DNA of 64,000 nucleotides, taken from positions 94,001 to 158,000 of the forward strand of contig JANDJI010000001.1 of assembly GCA_024331125.1 (NCBI GenBank). Reading direction: 5' to 3'. Below the pieces are notes generated by a model that saw only the letters and a list, made by a program, of their open reading frames with translations, did not search any database and had not been told where the DNA came from. Positions 1 through 9,800 of the stretch are shown here, one piece after another (position 1 is the stretch's first letter; the number at the start of each line of letters is the position of its first letter). A program made the translations under genes and the position numbers. Source of the stretch: Nitrospira sp. (GTDB lineage Bacteria > Nitrospirota > Nitrospiria > Nitrospirales > Nitrospiraceae).

Positions 1-663
1 ATATTCCTCTCTCAGCACCTCGGCCGACTCAGCCATCACGCGCGCAATCGGCGATTCACCCGCACATAAATGCATCCGGCTTTCCATGTGCACAAGATCA
101 AATCCGGCTCCTTCAACTTTTTTCGGCAACTTCAGTCCATAAGCAGGGTCCAGACCGGCGTCCGTAAACATCTTACAGATGGCCCCGTTGACCCGCTGTA
201 CCGCAGCGTCACCTTCCGGTTGCAAGAAGGCTGCAGCAGTGAAATCAGGTTCCTCAAGTATCACCATGCCACCGGGCTTCACCGCCGAGCGAATCTTTGC
301 CAACGGTGCTCCGTCGTCCGCATTGTGGATCAGCATGTACCGGGCATGTGCCAGATCGACTGAATGATCGAGTGACACATCCTTTAGATCGCCTTCTATT
401 ACGCGTACCGACCCTCCTTGAAACCGTTGCAAATATGTCGTCTTCTTGTCCACCGCAATCACGAGCCCCGACGACCCAACCCGCGCTGCCATCCATCCCA
501 CGATCGATCCGGCCCCGGCTCCAATCTCAAGACAGCGCCCACCGATGTCGAGACCGGCACGCTCCAGGAGAGTAATCGTCTCCGCATCGACCGCCTCCTC
601 GATCATGCGCAGCCGCTTCCACTCGCGATCGTTCGTGTTCGTCTCGAAGAGATACTTGGTCAT
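1..663 (-). CDS. Class I SAM-dependent methyltransferase (3' part cut by window edge)
   Basis: The minus strand is open from an ATG at 663 to the window edge, so the C-terminus lies outside. The protein starts MTKYLFETNTNDREWKRL. It carries a Rossmann motif I (CLEIGAGAG), an acidic residue ending strand 2 (VIAVD), a GDLKDV segment, and a typical post-motif stretch (LAHARYMLIHNADD, then VKPGGMVILEEPD). This is the layout of a small-molecule methyltransferase. I cannot name the substrate. No strong Shine-Dalgarno is visible before the ATG. A 138-base gap separates it from the upstream ferredoxin-MBL gene on the same strand, so it may have its own promoter. The class is clear; the function is open. 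Confidence 0.8.
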   Translation of the reverse strand, partial: MTKYLFETNTNDREWKRLRMIEEAVDAETITLLERAGLDIGGRCLEIGAGAGSIVGWMAARVGSSGLVIAVDKKTTYLQRFQGGSVRVIEGDLKDVSLDHSVDLAHARYMLIHNADDGAPLAKIRSAVKPGGMVILEEPDFTAAAFLQPEGDAAVQRVNGAICKMFTDAGLDPAYGLKLPKKVEGAGFDLVHMESRMHLCAGESPIARVMAESAEVLREEY

Positions 664-801
664 ATCTGTTCGCCGATGCTTCGAAGAGCCGGCTGTTGTG
701 ACCCATTCCGATGACGGACACCGATTGAGGAGACGACAACTCCCCAGCCGATCGGACCACCAACATGCCTTCTCGACGTTTCGGCGGTTCAGCCGGATTG
801 T

Positions 802-1683
802 CTAGGCGCTGACTGTAGTCGGCGACCGACGTCGGATCAAGTCCCGAAGAGCCGCGTGCATCTCGGACTGCGGCAGATGAATCCGATCTCCATGCCCGGC
901 CAACACCCATTCAAACCGGTAGTCGAGGAGTTTGCGGATGGAGTCGATCAACGTCCATTTTTTCCAGATCAAGCGAGTGGGACACTCCAATGACTTCGTG
1001 TGTGAATTCCACCAGAGATGATCGCCGGTGAACAGAAATTCCTCTCGGTAGAGCAACGCCATGCTGCCGGCGGTATGGCCTGGGACGGGAATGATCTGGA
1101 ATTCTGATCCGACCGGCACCGTCTCTTCCCCGTCCACCACGTGTTCTGCCGCCGGAGCGGCATCCGCATCCGCCCGATGGATGATCCGCTCCGCGCCGAA
1201 ATGCGCGGCATACTTGTCGGCATCGGCCACATCATCCTTGTGAGTAAGGAAAATGCGAGCGACGCCTCCTCGCCGCTCAAAGGACTCGACCAAGTGCTTG
1301 ATATAGCGAGGCGAGTCGATGAGCCAGTTCCCCTCCGGATGCTCGATGAAGAAACTGTTCGCCCCGAACGATTTTTCGGAGTTGAAGCCGCAGTAACTCA
1401 CTCCGTTTTCAAGCCGGAACGGAAAACTGGCCATCGCCGTTCGCATCTGCGACTTGTCGCCGTGCTCCGTCCCGATCGAGCCGACGGGACAGGCGAGCAA
1501 TGCCTGGTAGGCCTGATGAATCTGCGGTTCACTATCCGGCTGGCGGCTCACAGCGGAGTAGTCGCCGATCTCCTCGAAGCTCAATGGAGCCAACTGCCGG
1601 CACGTGTCGCAGTTGATACAGGTGGCATCCACGTAAAAGTTACCCGGAACGTTGGAATCGAGTCGCTTGTTTCGGTCTGCCAT
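802..1683 (-). CDS. Ferredoxin-metallo-beta-lactamase fold fusion protein
   Basis: This is a 293-residue two-domain protein. Residues about 15-72 form a mono-cluster ferredoxin domain with C22, C25, C28 and C65-P, as expected for one [4Fe-4S] cluster. Residues about 85-285 form an MBL-fold hydrolase domain with PGHTAGS, TGDHLWW and a late AGHGDRIH. The usual HxHxDH metal motif appears as THKDDVAD, so the first His pair is changed. The start overlaps the stop of the glycosylase gene upstream (ATGA at 1683), which suggests translational coupling. The fusion implies a redox-linked hydrolase or oxidoreductase in the cytoplasm. The substrate is unknown. Confidence 0.85.
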   Translation of the reverse strand: MADRNKRLDSNVPGNFYVDATCINCDTCRQLAPLSFEEIGDYSAVSRQPDSEPQIHQAYQALLACPVGSIGTEHGDKSQMRTAMASFPFRLENGVSYCGFNSEKSFGANSFFIEHPEGNWLIDSPRYIKHLVESFERRGGVARIFLTHKDDVADADKYAAHFGAERIIHRADADAAPAAEHVVDGEETVPVGSEFQIIPVPGHTAGSMALLYREEFLFTGDHLWWNSHTKSLECPTRLIWKKWTLIDSIRKLLDYRFEWVLAGHGDRIHLPQSEMHAALRDLIRRRSPTTVSA

Positions 1684-2324
1684 CAGAACACCTCCATGGT
1701 TCCCTTTCTTCGATCAGCCGCCCGCCACAGATACCAGGAGGCCGTCGTTCGATAGGGTTTCCATCTTTCGCCGTACCGTAACACCTGTTTCGGAGTCGGC
1801 ATCGATCCGCTCCCGTAGGCGATCCGGAATCCGTTGCGAACACCAAAATCATCGACCGGCAGCACATCCGGACGGCCCAACTGAAAGATCAGCAGCATCT
1901 CCACCGTCCATCGTCCGATTCCCCGGACTTCGATCAGTCTCTCTATAATTTCTTCATCAGTCAATTGCCCTATCATACGGTTTGTCGGTACGGTCCCGTC
2001 GAGGGTCTTGGCGGCCAGATCGCGAAGCGCCACGATCTTCGGTCGCGAGAAGCCGGCCTTCCTGACCGTTCTCATGTTCACGGCAAGCAGATCATCCGGA
2101 CGAGGAAATCTCCGGCCGGGAAAAAGCGCGATGAATCGCTTGAGGATGCTCTCGGCGGCTTTGTCGTGGAGTTGTTGATAGGCGATCGCGCGGGTCAGCG
2201 ATTCAAACGGCGAGCGGCGGATCCTTGGTTTCAGCGTGAACGGACCGATGTCCCGGATCAACCGGCGCATAACCGGATCTACCTTGGAAAGACAGTCGGT
2301 CGATTCAGAATCGAGGTGATCCAT
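1683..2324 (-). CDS. DNA-3-methyladenine glycosylase II family (AlkA-like), copy 1
   Basis: This is a 213-residue HhH-GPD base-excision glycosylase, expected to remove alkylated purines from DNA. The helix-hairpin-helix is VRGIGRWT at 133-140, and the catalytic aspartate is expected at D159 in LPVDDFG. AIAYQQLH at 47-54 is typical of the family. I chose the ATG at 2324 because it overlaps the NmrA stop as TGATG; a TTG one codon upstream is possible. It lacks the N-terminal AlkA domain of E. coli, as many compact bacterial homologues do. It is strongly similar to the gene at 4120-4773, so the two are paralogues separated by an SDR and an NmrA gene. Confidence 0.88.
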   Translation of the reverse strand: MDHLDSESTDCLSKVDPVMRRLIRDIGPFTLKPRIRRSPFESLTRAIAYQQLHDKAAESILKRFIALFPGRRFPRPDDLLAVNMRTVRKAGFSRPKIVALRDLAAKTLDGTVPTNRMIGQLTDEEIIERLIEVRGIGRWTVEMLLIFQLGRPDVLPVDDFGVRNGFRIAYGSGSMPTPKQVLRYGERWKPYRTTASWYLWRAADRRKGTMEVF

Positions 2325-3274
2325 CAAGTCAGCGGAATGCGGCTCTTGTTTTGATTCAGCCAGACCTCGAACGTCTGCAACGTCGGATTCAAAGTCCTCG
2401 CGACTGCAGGGTTGCGTGAGTGACAGTACACGTCGTTGAACTCGCTCTTAAACTGGAACATGTTCCCGAGGTCCTCTGCGCCCTTGAAACCGAACGCTCG
2501 ATACTGTTCCGGTGTGACGGCATTGTAGCGAACCGTTTGGCCGAACGTTCTGCTCATGGCCGCCGCCATTTCTTCACCGGTCAGATGCTCGCCCGCGATC
2601 CCGACCGTTTTTCCGATGCACTCTTGACCTCTCTTGAAAATTCCAAATGCGCATTTTCCAATGTCCTCGGCGGCGATGCCCGGCAACTTTTTGTTTCCCA
2701 TCGGCAATGTGAACAGAAGCGTGCCGTCAGGCCCCTTCTTCGGACCCATGCCGAAGAAGATCAGATTGTCCCAATAAAACGAGGTCAGGAGAAACGTGAC
2801 TGGGAGGCCCAACTTGCTGAACTCCCGATCGGCTTCTCCTTTGGCGTCGAAATGCGGCACCTTATAGTGCCCCATTAATGTCGGCATGCGGTTGTCCGAC
2901 AGCGGTACCCATCTCCGTGTATCTTCCAGCGTCGACCAGATGACATGTTGCACTTCCATGGCCTTTGCCGCCTCGGCTTGCTTCTTGGCCTGCGCATATT
3001 CCTGTTCCGGTGAAAAGTGCTCCCAGAAATTGGTCAGGCAGAAGACGCCATTGGCACCTGCAAAAGCACGCTTCAGACTGCCTACGTCGTCCAGGTCGGC
3101 TTGGACCACTTCGGCGCCGAGCTTGGCGAGAGTCTTGGCCTTCTCAGAGTTTATGTCTCTCGTCAACGCTCGGGCTGTAAATCCGCTACCAGGATCATTG
3201 GCGATAGCCCGCACGAGCCCCCCACCCTGCGCTCCAGTCGCTCCAACAACCGCGATAATTTTCTTTTCAGCCAT
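2324..3274 (-). CDS. NmrA-like NAD(P)-binding protein
   Basis: This is a 316-residue atypical short-chain dehydrogenase-like protein with an N-terminal dinucleotide-binding loop GATGAQGG at about 11-18 (GxxGxxG type). NmrA-family proteins sense or use NAD(P) and are often redox sensors or quinone/azo reductases. The reading frame extends upstream to 3328, but I chose the ATG at 3274 because AGGGAGG lies just before it and the dinucleotide fold begins immediately. It sits between an SDR gene (50-base gap) and AlkA copy 1 (TGATG overlap), so it is probably in the same transcript. Its substrate cannot be read from the sequence. Confidence 0.85.
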   Translation of the reverse strand: MAEKKIIAVVGATGAQGGGLVRAIANDPGSGFTARALTRDINSEKAKTLAKLGAEVVQADLDDVGSLKRAFAGANGVFCLTNFWEHFSPEQEYAQAKKQAEAAKAMEVQHVIWSTLEDTRRWVPLSDNRMPTLMGHYKVPHFDAKGEADREFSKLGLPVTFLLTSFYWDNLIFFGMGPKKGPDGTLLFTLPMGNKKLPGIAAEDIGKCAFGIFKRGQECIGKTVGIAGEHLTGEEMAAAMSRTFGQTVRYNAVTPEQYRAFGFKGAEDLGNMFQFKSEFNDVYCHSRNPAVARTLNPTLQTFEVWLNQNKSRIPLT

Positions 3275-3324
3275 AAATGGAAGTCCCTCCCTGAAAACAA
3301 TGATCCCAACTCGCTCGTCGCAGG

Positions 3325-4056
3325 TCACATGACGACGCCGCCGCCGACTTGGATCGTCTGTCCGGTCAGCCAGCGGGCCTGCTCGCTCACGAGAAACGCC
3401 ACCACGTCGGCGATGTCTTGCGGAAGGCCGAGCCGCTTGAGCGGCGAAAGCTCAATACCCGTCTGTCGGTAGGAATCGGTCATCATGCCGGTTTCGGTAA
3501 AGCCGGGCGAGACGGTGTTGACCGTGATGCCGCGCGGCGCCAGTTCGTGAGCCAGCCCCTTCGTGTATTGCTCCAACGCGGCCTTGCTCCCCAGATACGC
3601 CGTCGCTCCGGGAAAACTCATGCGGGTGGCGCAGGTTGAAACATTGATGATGCGTCCTCCGTCTTTCAGCACCTGGGCCGCCTCCTGCATGGCGAAGTAC
3701 GGCCCCTTGGCATGCAGCGCCATCAGCAGATCGAACTCCTCTTCGGTGGTTTCGGCCATCGGCTTCGGCATGAACTTCCCGGCGTTGTTGACCAGAATGT
3801 CCAACCGGCCGAACTGCGCGACCGTCTCGCGCACCAGCCGCCTCGCCTCGGAGACTCGGCTCATGTCCGCTTGAAACGCCAAGGCCTTGCCGCCTTTGGC
3901 CTGAATGCCGATCACCACCTGCTGCGCCTTCTCCGGACTTTTGGAATGATTGACGACGACAAGGGCCCCGTCTTCGGCGAACCGCTCCGCGATCGCTCGC
4001 CCGATGCCGCTGGAGGCTCCCGTCACGATCGCCACTTTGCCGGTAAGTAACGCCAT
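3325..4056 (-). CDS. Short-chain dehydrogenase/reductase, FabG-like
   Basis: This is a 243-residue classical SDR. It has a TGASSGIG cofactor loop at 12-19, NNAG, a catalytic Ser in the NVSTCA region, and YLGSK carrying the Tyr and Lys. It ends with the usual ...TGQTIQVGGGVVM tail. NHSKS after beta-2 suggests NADPH preference. It is a general cytoplasmic oxidoreductase; despite its FabG-like sequence it is not in a fatty acid operon. It lies in a minus-strand run with an NmrA gene, AlkA copy 1 and the ferredoxin-MBL gene downstream, and AlkA copy 2 63 bases upstream. Confidence 0.88.
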   Translation of the reverse strand: MALLTGKVAIVTGASSGIGRAIAERFAEDGALVVVNHSKSPEKAQQVVIGIQAKGGKALAFQADMSRVSEARRLVRETVAQFGRLDILVNNAGKFMPKPMAETTEEEFDLLMALHAKGPYFAMQEAAQVLKDGGRIINVSTCATRMSFPGATAYLGSKAALEQYTKGLAHELAPRGITVNTVSPGFTETGMMTDSYRQTGIELSPLKRLGLPQDIADVVAFLVSEQARWLTGQTIQVGGGVVM

Positions 4057-4119
4057 CTGCCCGTTCCTTTCTGTGAGACGCCCGCTGAATCCTTCTCTCT
4101 CGAACGACGTCGGGCCTTC

Positions 4120-4773
4120 CTACTTACGCCGATCCGCCGTTGTGTTCCCATCCCGTTTCGCCAGATCAACGGCGCGCCAGAGATACCACGCCGCGACCGT
4201 GCGGTGAGGTTTCCATCGTGCGCCGTGTCGTTCCACGCGCTTCGGCGGCGGCATCGTTCTGAGGCCGTAGGCAATGCGGAACCCATTCCGCACGCCGAAG
4301 TCGGTGACCGGCAAAATATCGGGGCGGCCCAAATGAAAAATCAAGAGCATTTCAACCGTCCATCGGCCGATTCCCCGTACCGTCGTCAGCCGCTCGACGA
4401 TCGCCTCGTCGTCCATGCGCGCGAGAGCCCGTTTCGTGGGCACCGTCCCGTCCAAGGTCTTCTCGGCCAGATCGCGCAACGCCATGATTTTCGCTCTCGA
4501 AAAACCCGCGTCTCTGAGCGGATCCTCCGGCATCGACAACACCTGCTCGGGCCGGGGGAACTCTCGCCCCCGGCAGAGCGCAACGAAGCGCCGGAGGATA
4601 CTCTCCGCCGCCTGCGCATGGAGTTGTTGGTAGGCGATCGCGCGGACCAATGATTCAAAGAGCGGCCGACGGGGTTGGGGCGTCAGCGTGCAAGGACCGA
4701 TGCCGCGGATCAATCGGCCCATCACCGGATCGACACGGGCAAGGTATTCTTCGGCCGAGCGGTGTTCTCCCAT
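4120..4773 (-). CDS. DNA-3-methyladenine glycosylase II family (AlkA-like), copy 2
   Basis: This is a 217-residue HhH-GPD glycosylase and paralogue of the gene at 1683-2324. It has VRGIGRWT at about 132-139 and keeps the catalytic aspartate in LPVTDFG (D158), although the preceding residue is Thr instead of Asp. The frame also allows a start at 4809 inside the nitroreductase gene. I chose the ATG at 4773 because MGEHRSAEEYLARVDPVM aligns from its first residue with copy 1. The start lies 5 bases past the nitroreductase stop. Having two copies in one neighbourhood is unusual. The ribosome-binding site is weak, which fits coupling to the upstream gene. Confidence 0.87.
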   Translation of the reverse strand: MGEHRSAEEYLARVDPVMGRLIRGIGPCTLTPQPRRPLFESLVRAIAYQQLHAQAAESILRRFVALCRGREFPRPEQVLSMPEDPLRDAGFSRAKIMALRDLAEKTLDGTVPTKRALARMDDEAIVERLTTVRGIGRWTVEMLLIFHLGRPDILPVTDFGVRNGFRIAYGLRTMPPPKRVERHGARWKPHRTVAAWYLWRAVDLAKRDGNTTADRRK

Positions 4774-4778
4774 CGCCG

Positions 4779-5381
4779 TCAAACCAGCAACGAGGAGGGC
4801 GTTCCCCATTCTCCCGAAAAGACGAACGATGACACCGGCTGGCGACGGCGGGGAGCGACTTCGCGTTCGTGAAGCGCGCCGGACAAGAGACTCGGATCAC
4901 CGGGATACCCGACGGCGATCATAGCGACCGGTTCATACTCGGATGGAATTTTCAGGTCCTTGCGCGCCTGTTCGACATCAAAGCCCGCCATCTGATGGAC
5001 GATCAGGCCCAATGCCACCGCCTGGATCGCCAGATTCTGGACCGCCATGCCGGTGTCGTGCATCGCATGGCGGTTCGGCGCGCCGGTTTTCCCGAAATAG
5101 AGACTCGCCACGGACAGAGCCAGGACGGGAGCGCGAAACGCCCAAACCCGATTGCCTTCCACCAAGCAGGCAAACAAACGGTTCCATTGTGTTTCATCGG
5201 CCTTGTTCGCCACAATGAACCGCCACGGCTGTTCGTTATTCGACGACGGAGCCCAACGGGCCGCTTCGAACAGGCTTTGGAGTTTTTCCGGTTCAACCGG
5301 CCGCTCCGCAAAGGCACGGGGACTCCAGCGGCGAGCCAGCAATTCATGGATCGGATAGTCCGTCGGCGCAGGTTTTTCCAT
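4779..5381 (-). CDS. Nitroreductase family FMN oxidoreductase
   Basis: This is a 200-residue flavoprotein of the nitroreductase/FMN reductase fold. The N-terminal RRWSPRAF and APSSNNEQPWRF (about 45-55) are the FMN phosphate and isoalloxazine-binding signatures. DTGMAVQNLAIQAVALGLIVHQMAGFD is the central helix region typical of the family, and AVGYPGDP lies near the C-terminus. It would use NAD(P)H to reduce nitro compounds, quinones or flavins in the cytoplasm. It heads a minus-strand run into AlkA copy 2 and follows the RND operon by 8 bases, so read-through from the efflux operon is possible. Confidence 0.88.
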   Translation of the reverse strand: MEKPAPTDYPIHELLARRWSPRAFAERPVEPEKLQSLFEAARWAPSSNNEQPWRFIVANKADETQWNRLFACLVEGNRVWAFRAPVLALSVASLYFGKTGAPNRHAMHDTGMAVQNLAIQAVALGLIVHQMAGFDVEQARKDLKIPSEYEPVAMIAVGYPGDPSLLSGALHEREVAPRRRQPVSSFVFSGEWGTPSSLLV

Positions 5382-5389
5382 CTCAGATC

Positions 5390-6808
5390 CTATCCTTTTT
5401 CGATCTCCTCATCTCCAGCCCCCGCCGACTCCGGCGACCATCCTCCGCCCAATGCCTTGTACAACTGCACGATCGACGCCAGATGCAACCGCTTCGTCGT
5501 GATCAGCCCCAATTCCGCTTCGAAGAGATTACGGCGCGCGACGAGGACGTCGAGATAATTGGCCAACCCGCCCTTATATCGCAATTCGGCCAGCCTCAAC
5601 GAGGATTGCAGCGCCGCCACTTGCTGTTGCTGGGCTTCGTTCTGCGCCCGAGCCGTACCGACCGCCGCGAGCGAGTCCTCCACTTCTCGAAAAGCCGTCA
5701 GCACCGCCTGTTCGTATTGAGCCGCGGCCTGCCTTGCCTGCGCCTCGGCGGCCTCTTGCTGAAACCCCAACACTTGAGCATTCAGCAGCGGACCGGCGAT
5801 CCCCGCTCCGGCCACGCCGAAGAGGGCCGGATCGGTAAACAGAAGCGACAGTTCCGGGTGCGCCACACCCAACAGGCCCGTCAATGTGATCTTGGGAAAC
5901 CGTTCCGCCTGGGCCACGCCGATGCGGGCGGTGGCAGCCGCCAGTTGTTGCTCGGCGGCCAACAGATCGGGGCGCCGCTGCAACAGTTCGGAGGGCAGGC
6001 CGGCGGGAACCGCCGGGGGAATCAGTTGTTCCCGCAATCCCTTTCCACGCGGGATCACGGACGGCTTGCGCCCCACCAACACGCTTATGTGATTTTCCGT
6101 CTGCGCCATCTGCCGTTCCAATTCGGCGATGCGCGCCTCCGCGTTGGCTCGCTCGGATTCGAATTGGTCCAGATCCAATCGGGAGCTCAAGCCCTGATTG
6201 AGGCGAGCCCGCGCGATGCGGACCGACTCTTCCCATGACTGCAGGGTTCGTTTCGCGATGTCGAGTTGGGCGTCGAGCTGAAGGAGCGTAAAATAGGCCT
6301 CGCCCACGGCGCTGACGAGCTGGATCGCCACCGCGCGACGATTTTCTTCCTTGGCGAGCAGGTCGGCCCGAGCCGCCTCGTTGGATCGTTTGACTCGACC
6401 CCACAGATCGACCTCCCACGCCAGATTGCCCAGCAGATAATAATTAAAAGGACTGGCGAACCCCGGGAACAGGAAGTCCGCCTTACGGCCGGCCGGCAGA
6501 CTGGCCGCGACCGTCACGCCCGGCATGAAGTCCGATCGGGCGATCAGCGCCCTGGCTCGAAACTCATCGACGGCGGCGACGGCACGCTGAAGATCCCGGT
6601 TTTCCGCCAGGGCCATTCGAATCAGAGCCTGCAACTGCTCATCCTGCAACAGATCCCACCAGGCCACGTTGGCCAAGGACGGCAGATCCGCCGATCCCTC
6701 AGCCATGCGGAAACGATCGTCTCCCTCCGTTTTAGGACGAGAATAGGTCGGTCCCAGAGAGCAGGAGGCGAGCGCCAACGAGAGCACAATGGTCAGGATC
6801 GTCCGCAC
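5390..6808 (-). CDS. RND efflux outer membrane lipoprotein (NodT/OprM family)
   Basis: This is a 472-residue outer membrane factor. Its lipoprotein signal ends in LASC with the acylated Cys at about 16. Two outer-membrane-efflux repeats follow, with the family hallmarks WWDLLQDEQLQALI, LAWEVDLWGRVKRSNEAA, QRRPDLLAAEQQLAAATARIGVA and FREVEDSLAA. Trimers form the alpha-barrel channel across the periplasm and outer membrane. The gene starts two bases after the pump gene stops, so adaptor, pump and channel are one operon. The order adaptor-pump-channel matches mexAB-oprM. Confidence 0.93.
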   Translation of the reverse strand: MRTILTIVLSLALASCSLGPTYSRPKTEGDDRFRMAEGSADLPSLANVAWWDLLQDEQLQALIRMALAENRDLQRAVAAVDEFRARALIARSDFMPGVTVAASLPAGRKADFLFPGFASPFNYYLLGNLAWEVDLWGRVKRSNEAARADLLAKEENRRAVAIQLVSAVGEAYFTLLQLDAQLDIAKRTLQSWEESVRIARARLNQGLSSRLDLDQFESERANAEARIAELERQMAQTENHISVLVGRKPSVIPRGKGLREQLIPPAVPAGLPSELLQRRPDLLAAEQQLAAATARIGVAQAERFPKITLTGLLGVAHPELSLLFTDPALFGVAGAGIAGPLLNAQVLGFQQEAAEAQARQAAAQYEQAVLTAFREVEDSLAAVGTARAQNEAQQQQVAALQSSLRLAELRYKGGLANYLDVLVARRNLFEAELGLITTKRLHLASIVQLYKALGGGWSPESAGAGDEEIEKG

Positions 6809-6810
6809 GG

Positions 6811-9800
6811 CTACGATGTCCGTTCCGCCGACAGTGACGGCGCCGATCGAGGGCGCCGCCCGCTCAGCTTCTTGAGCAGCACGTAAAACAGCGGCACGAA
6901 GAAGATCGCCAAGAACGTGGCGGACAACATGCCGCCGAGCACGCCGGTGCCGATCGATTGGCGGCTGGCGGCGCCCGCCCCTTTGGCGATCACCAACGGG
7001 AACATGCCGAAGATGAACGCCATCGAGGTCATGATGATCGGCCGGAACCGGAGACGGGCCCCCTCGATCGCCGCTTCGATCAAGGGTCGCCCCGCTTCAT
7101 ATCTCGTGTTGGCGAACTCGACGATCAGAATCGCGTTTTTCGCCGAGAGCCCGATCAGCGTCACCAGACCGATTTGAAAGTAAATGTCGTTCTCGAATCC
7201 CCGCAGCCACACCGCCGTCAGCGCGCCGAAAACGGCGAACGGCACAGCCAAAATGACCGCGAAGGGCACGACCCAGCTCTCGAACTGCGCCGCCAACACC
7301 AGGAAGACCATCAGCAATCCGATCGCGAACACCTGCCCCGACTGCCCGCCGGCCCGCCGCTCTTGGAACGAGATATTGCTCCAATCGATGGCATAACCTT
7401 GCGGGACCAGCACCTCCTTGGCCACCCGATCCAAGGCGTCGAGCGCCTGTCCCGAACTGTAGCCCGGCGCGGCGGCTCCCAGCACCAGCGCGGTATTGTA
7501 CCCGTTAAAGTGGTTGACCGGATCCGGCCCGCTCTGGAATTCGGTCGTGACGACCGTATCGAGCGGAACCATGTAAGTGCCTCGCGCATTGCGCGCCCGC
7601 ACATAGACTTTCGACAAGTCCTGGGGCGTCGACCGGTATTCCTCATCCGCTTCCGTCTGGACGTGATAGACGCGCCCGAATTTGACGAAGTCGTTGATGT
7701 AGAACGTGCCGAAGTACGCTTGCAACGTGTCGAAAATATCGGAAATGGGGATGCCCAGCGCCTTGGCCCGCTCGCGATTCACGTGGGCGAACAGTCGCGG
7801 AGACGACACCCGAAAATTGGTTCCGATTCGTCCGATCGCCGGCTCTTGCTGCGCCCGCTCCACGAACTGTTGCGCCACGGCGGCGAACTGCTTGAAGTCG
7901 CCCCCGGTCGGATCCTGCAATTGGGCCGAGAATCCTCCGACCACGCCCACGCCGCGAATCGGGGGCGGATTGAAGGCCAGGAGCAACGCCTCGGGGATCT
8001 TCGCGAACTCGCCATAGGCCGCCCCCACGAGGGCCTTGGCGTGATACTGGGGCTCGGGCCGTTCATCCCATAGCACCAGCGGCACGAACATGGTCGCCGC
8101 GTTGGGCCCCCTGGTGCCGAACACGAAATTCTGGCCCGACAGCGCGTCCGTCGAATGGACGGCTGGAATCGCTTGGAAGAACCGTTCGACCCGCTCAAGC
8201 ACCGCGTCGGTGCGTTGCCTGGACGCGCCGTCCGGCAATTGCGCCACCACGATGAAGTACCCTTGATCTTCCTCCGGCAGGAAACTTTGCGGGAGGCGCT
8301 GAAACAGCCCGACGGACAGAGCCACAAGCCCGCCGAACGTCAACATCACCAACATCGGCCTCGCCACCAACTTGCCGACCGACCAGGTGTATCCTTGTTG
8401 CGCCCGGCCGAAGACGCGATCGAAGAAACGCCAAAACCAACTCCGCTCTCCGGGATGGTGAGTCAGAACCACCGCGCACAAGGCCGGGCTCAACGTCAAG
8501 GCTACGAACCCCGAGACCGTCACCGAAATGGCGATCGTCGCCGCGAATTCCTTGTACAGCGCCCCGGTCACGCCCCCGATAAAGCCGACGGGCACAAAGA
8601 CGGAAACGAGCACCAGCACGATGGAGATGATCGGCGTGGTCACTTCGGTCATGGCCCGTTTGGCCGCTTCTTTGGGCGACAGCCGATCTTCCCGCATGTG
8701 GCGCTCGACGTTTTCCACGACCACGATCGCGTCGTCGACGACGATCCCGATGGCCAAGACCATGCCGAACAGCGTGATGGTGTTGATGGAAAAGCCCAGG
8801 GCGGCCAATCCGATGAACGTTCCGATCAACGAAACCGGCACGGCCAGGATGGGAATGACCGTGGCTCGCCAACTCTGGAGAAACAGATACACGACGAGGA
8901 CGACGAGCATCATCGCCTCGCCCAGCGTCTTGACTACTTCTTTGATGGAAATTTCGATAAACCTGGTCGTGTCGTAGGGAACGTCGTAGGACATGCCGGG
9001 AGGGAAATGTTTGGCCAGCTCGTCCATCTGCTCGCGCGTGCGACGCACCGTATCGAGGGCGTTCGCCCCCGGCGCAAGGAACGTCAGGATGAACGTGGTG
9101 GGCTTGCTGTTCCAACGACCCTCCAGCGCGTAGGACTGCGCTCCCAACTCGACCCGAGCCACGTCCTTGAGCCGAACGAGCGAGCCGTCCGGCAACGCCC
9201 GCACGATCAGCTCCTCGAATTCTTTGACGTCCGTGAGGCGCCCTTTGGTGATGATCGGAATCGTCAGTTCCGTTCCCTTCGGAGCTGGCTCGCGCCCGAT
9301 CGTTCCCGCCGGATAGTCTCGATTCTGTTCGCGGATCGTGTTGATGATGTCGCTCGGCGTAAGATCGAGCCGCGCCATGAGGATCGGATTCAGGATGATC
9401 CGCATGCTGTACTGCTGCTGGCCGAACACCAGCGCGTCGCCGACGCCCTTGACCCGTTTCAAATCGTCGACGAGCCGCAGCGTCGCATAGTTGGAAAGAT
9501 ACACGGCGTCGTGCGTCGGATCGGTGGACTTGAGGGCGATGACGATGACCAAATCCGGCGACAGTTTTTTGACCGAGATGCCTTGCCGGACCACTTCGGG
9601 CGGAAGCTGCGGCTCGGCCAGCTTCTGCCGATTTTGCGTCTGCACCTGCGCCATGTCCGGATCCGTCCCGATCTCGAACGTGAGCTTGATCGAGACGTGC
9701 CCGTCGTTGCTGCTGGTCGATTCGAAGTACAACAGGTTGTCGACGCCGGGGAGCGTGACTTCGATCGGGCGCGCCACCGCCTCGGCCGCGACTTCGGCGC

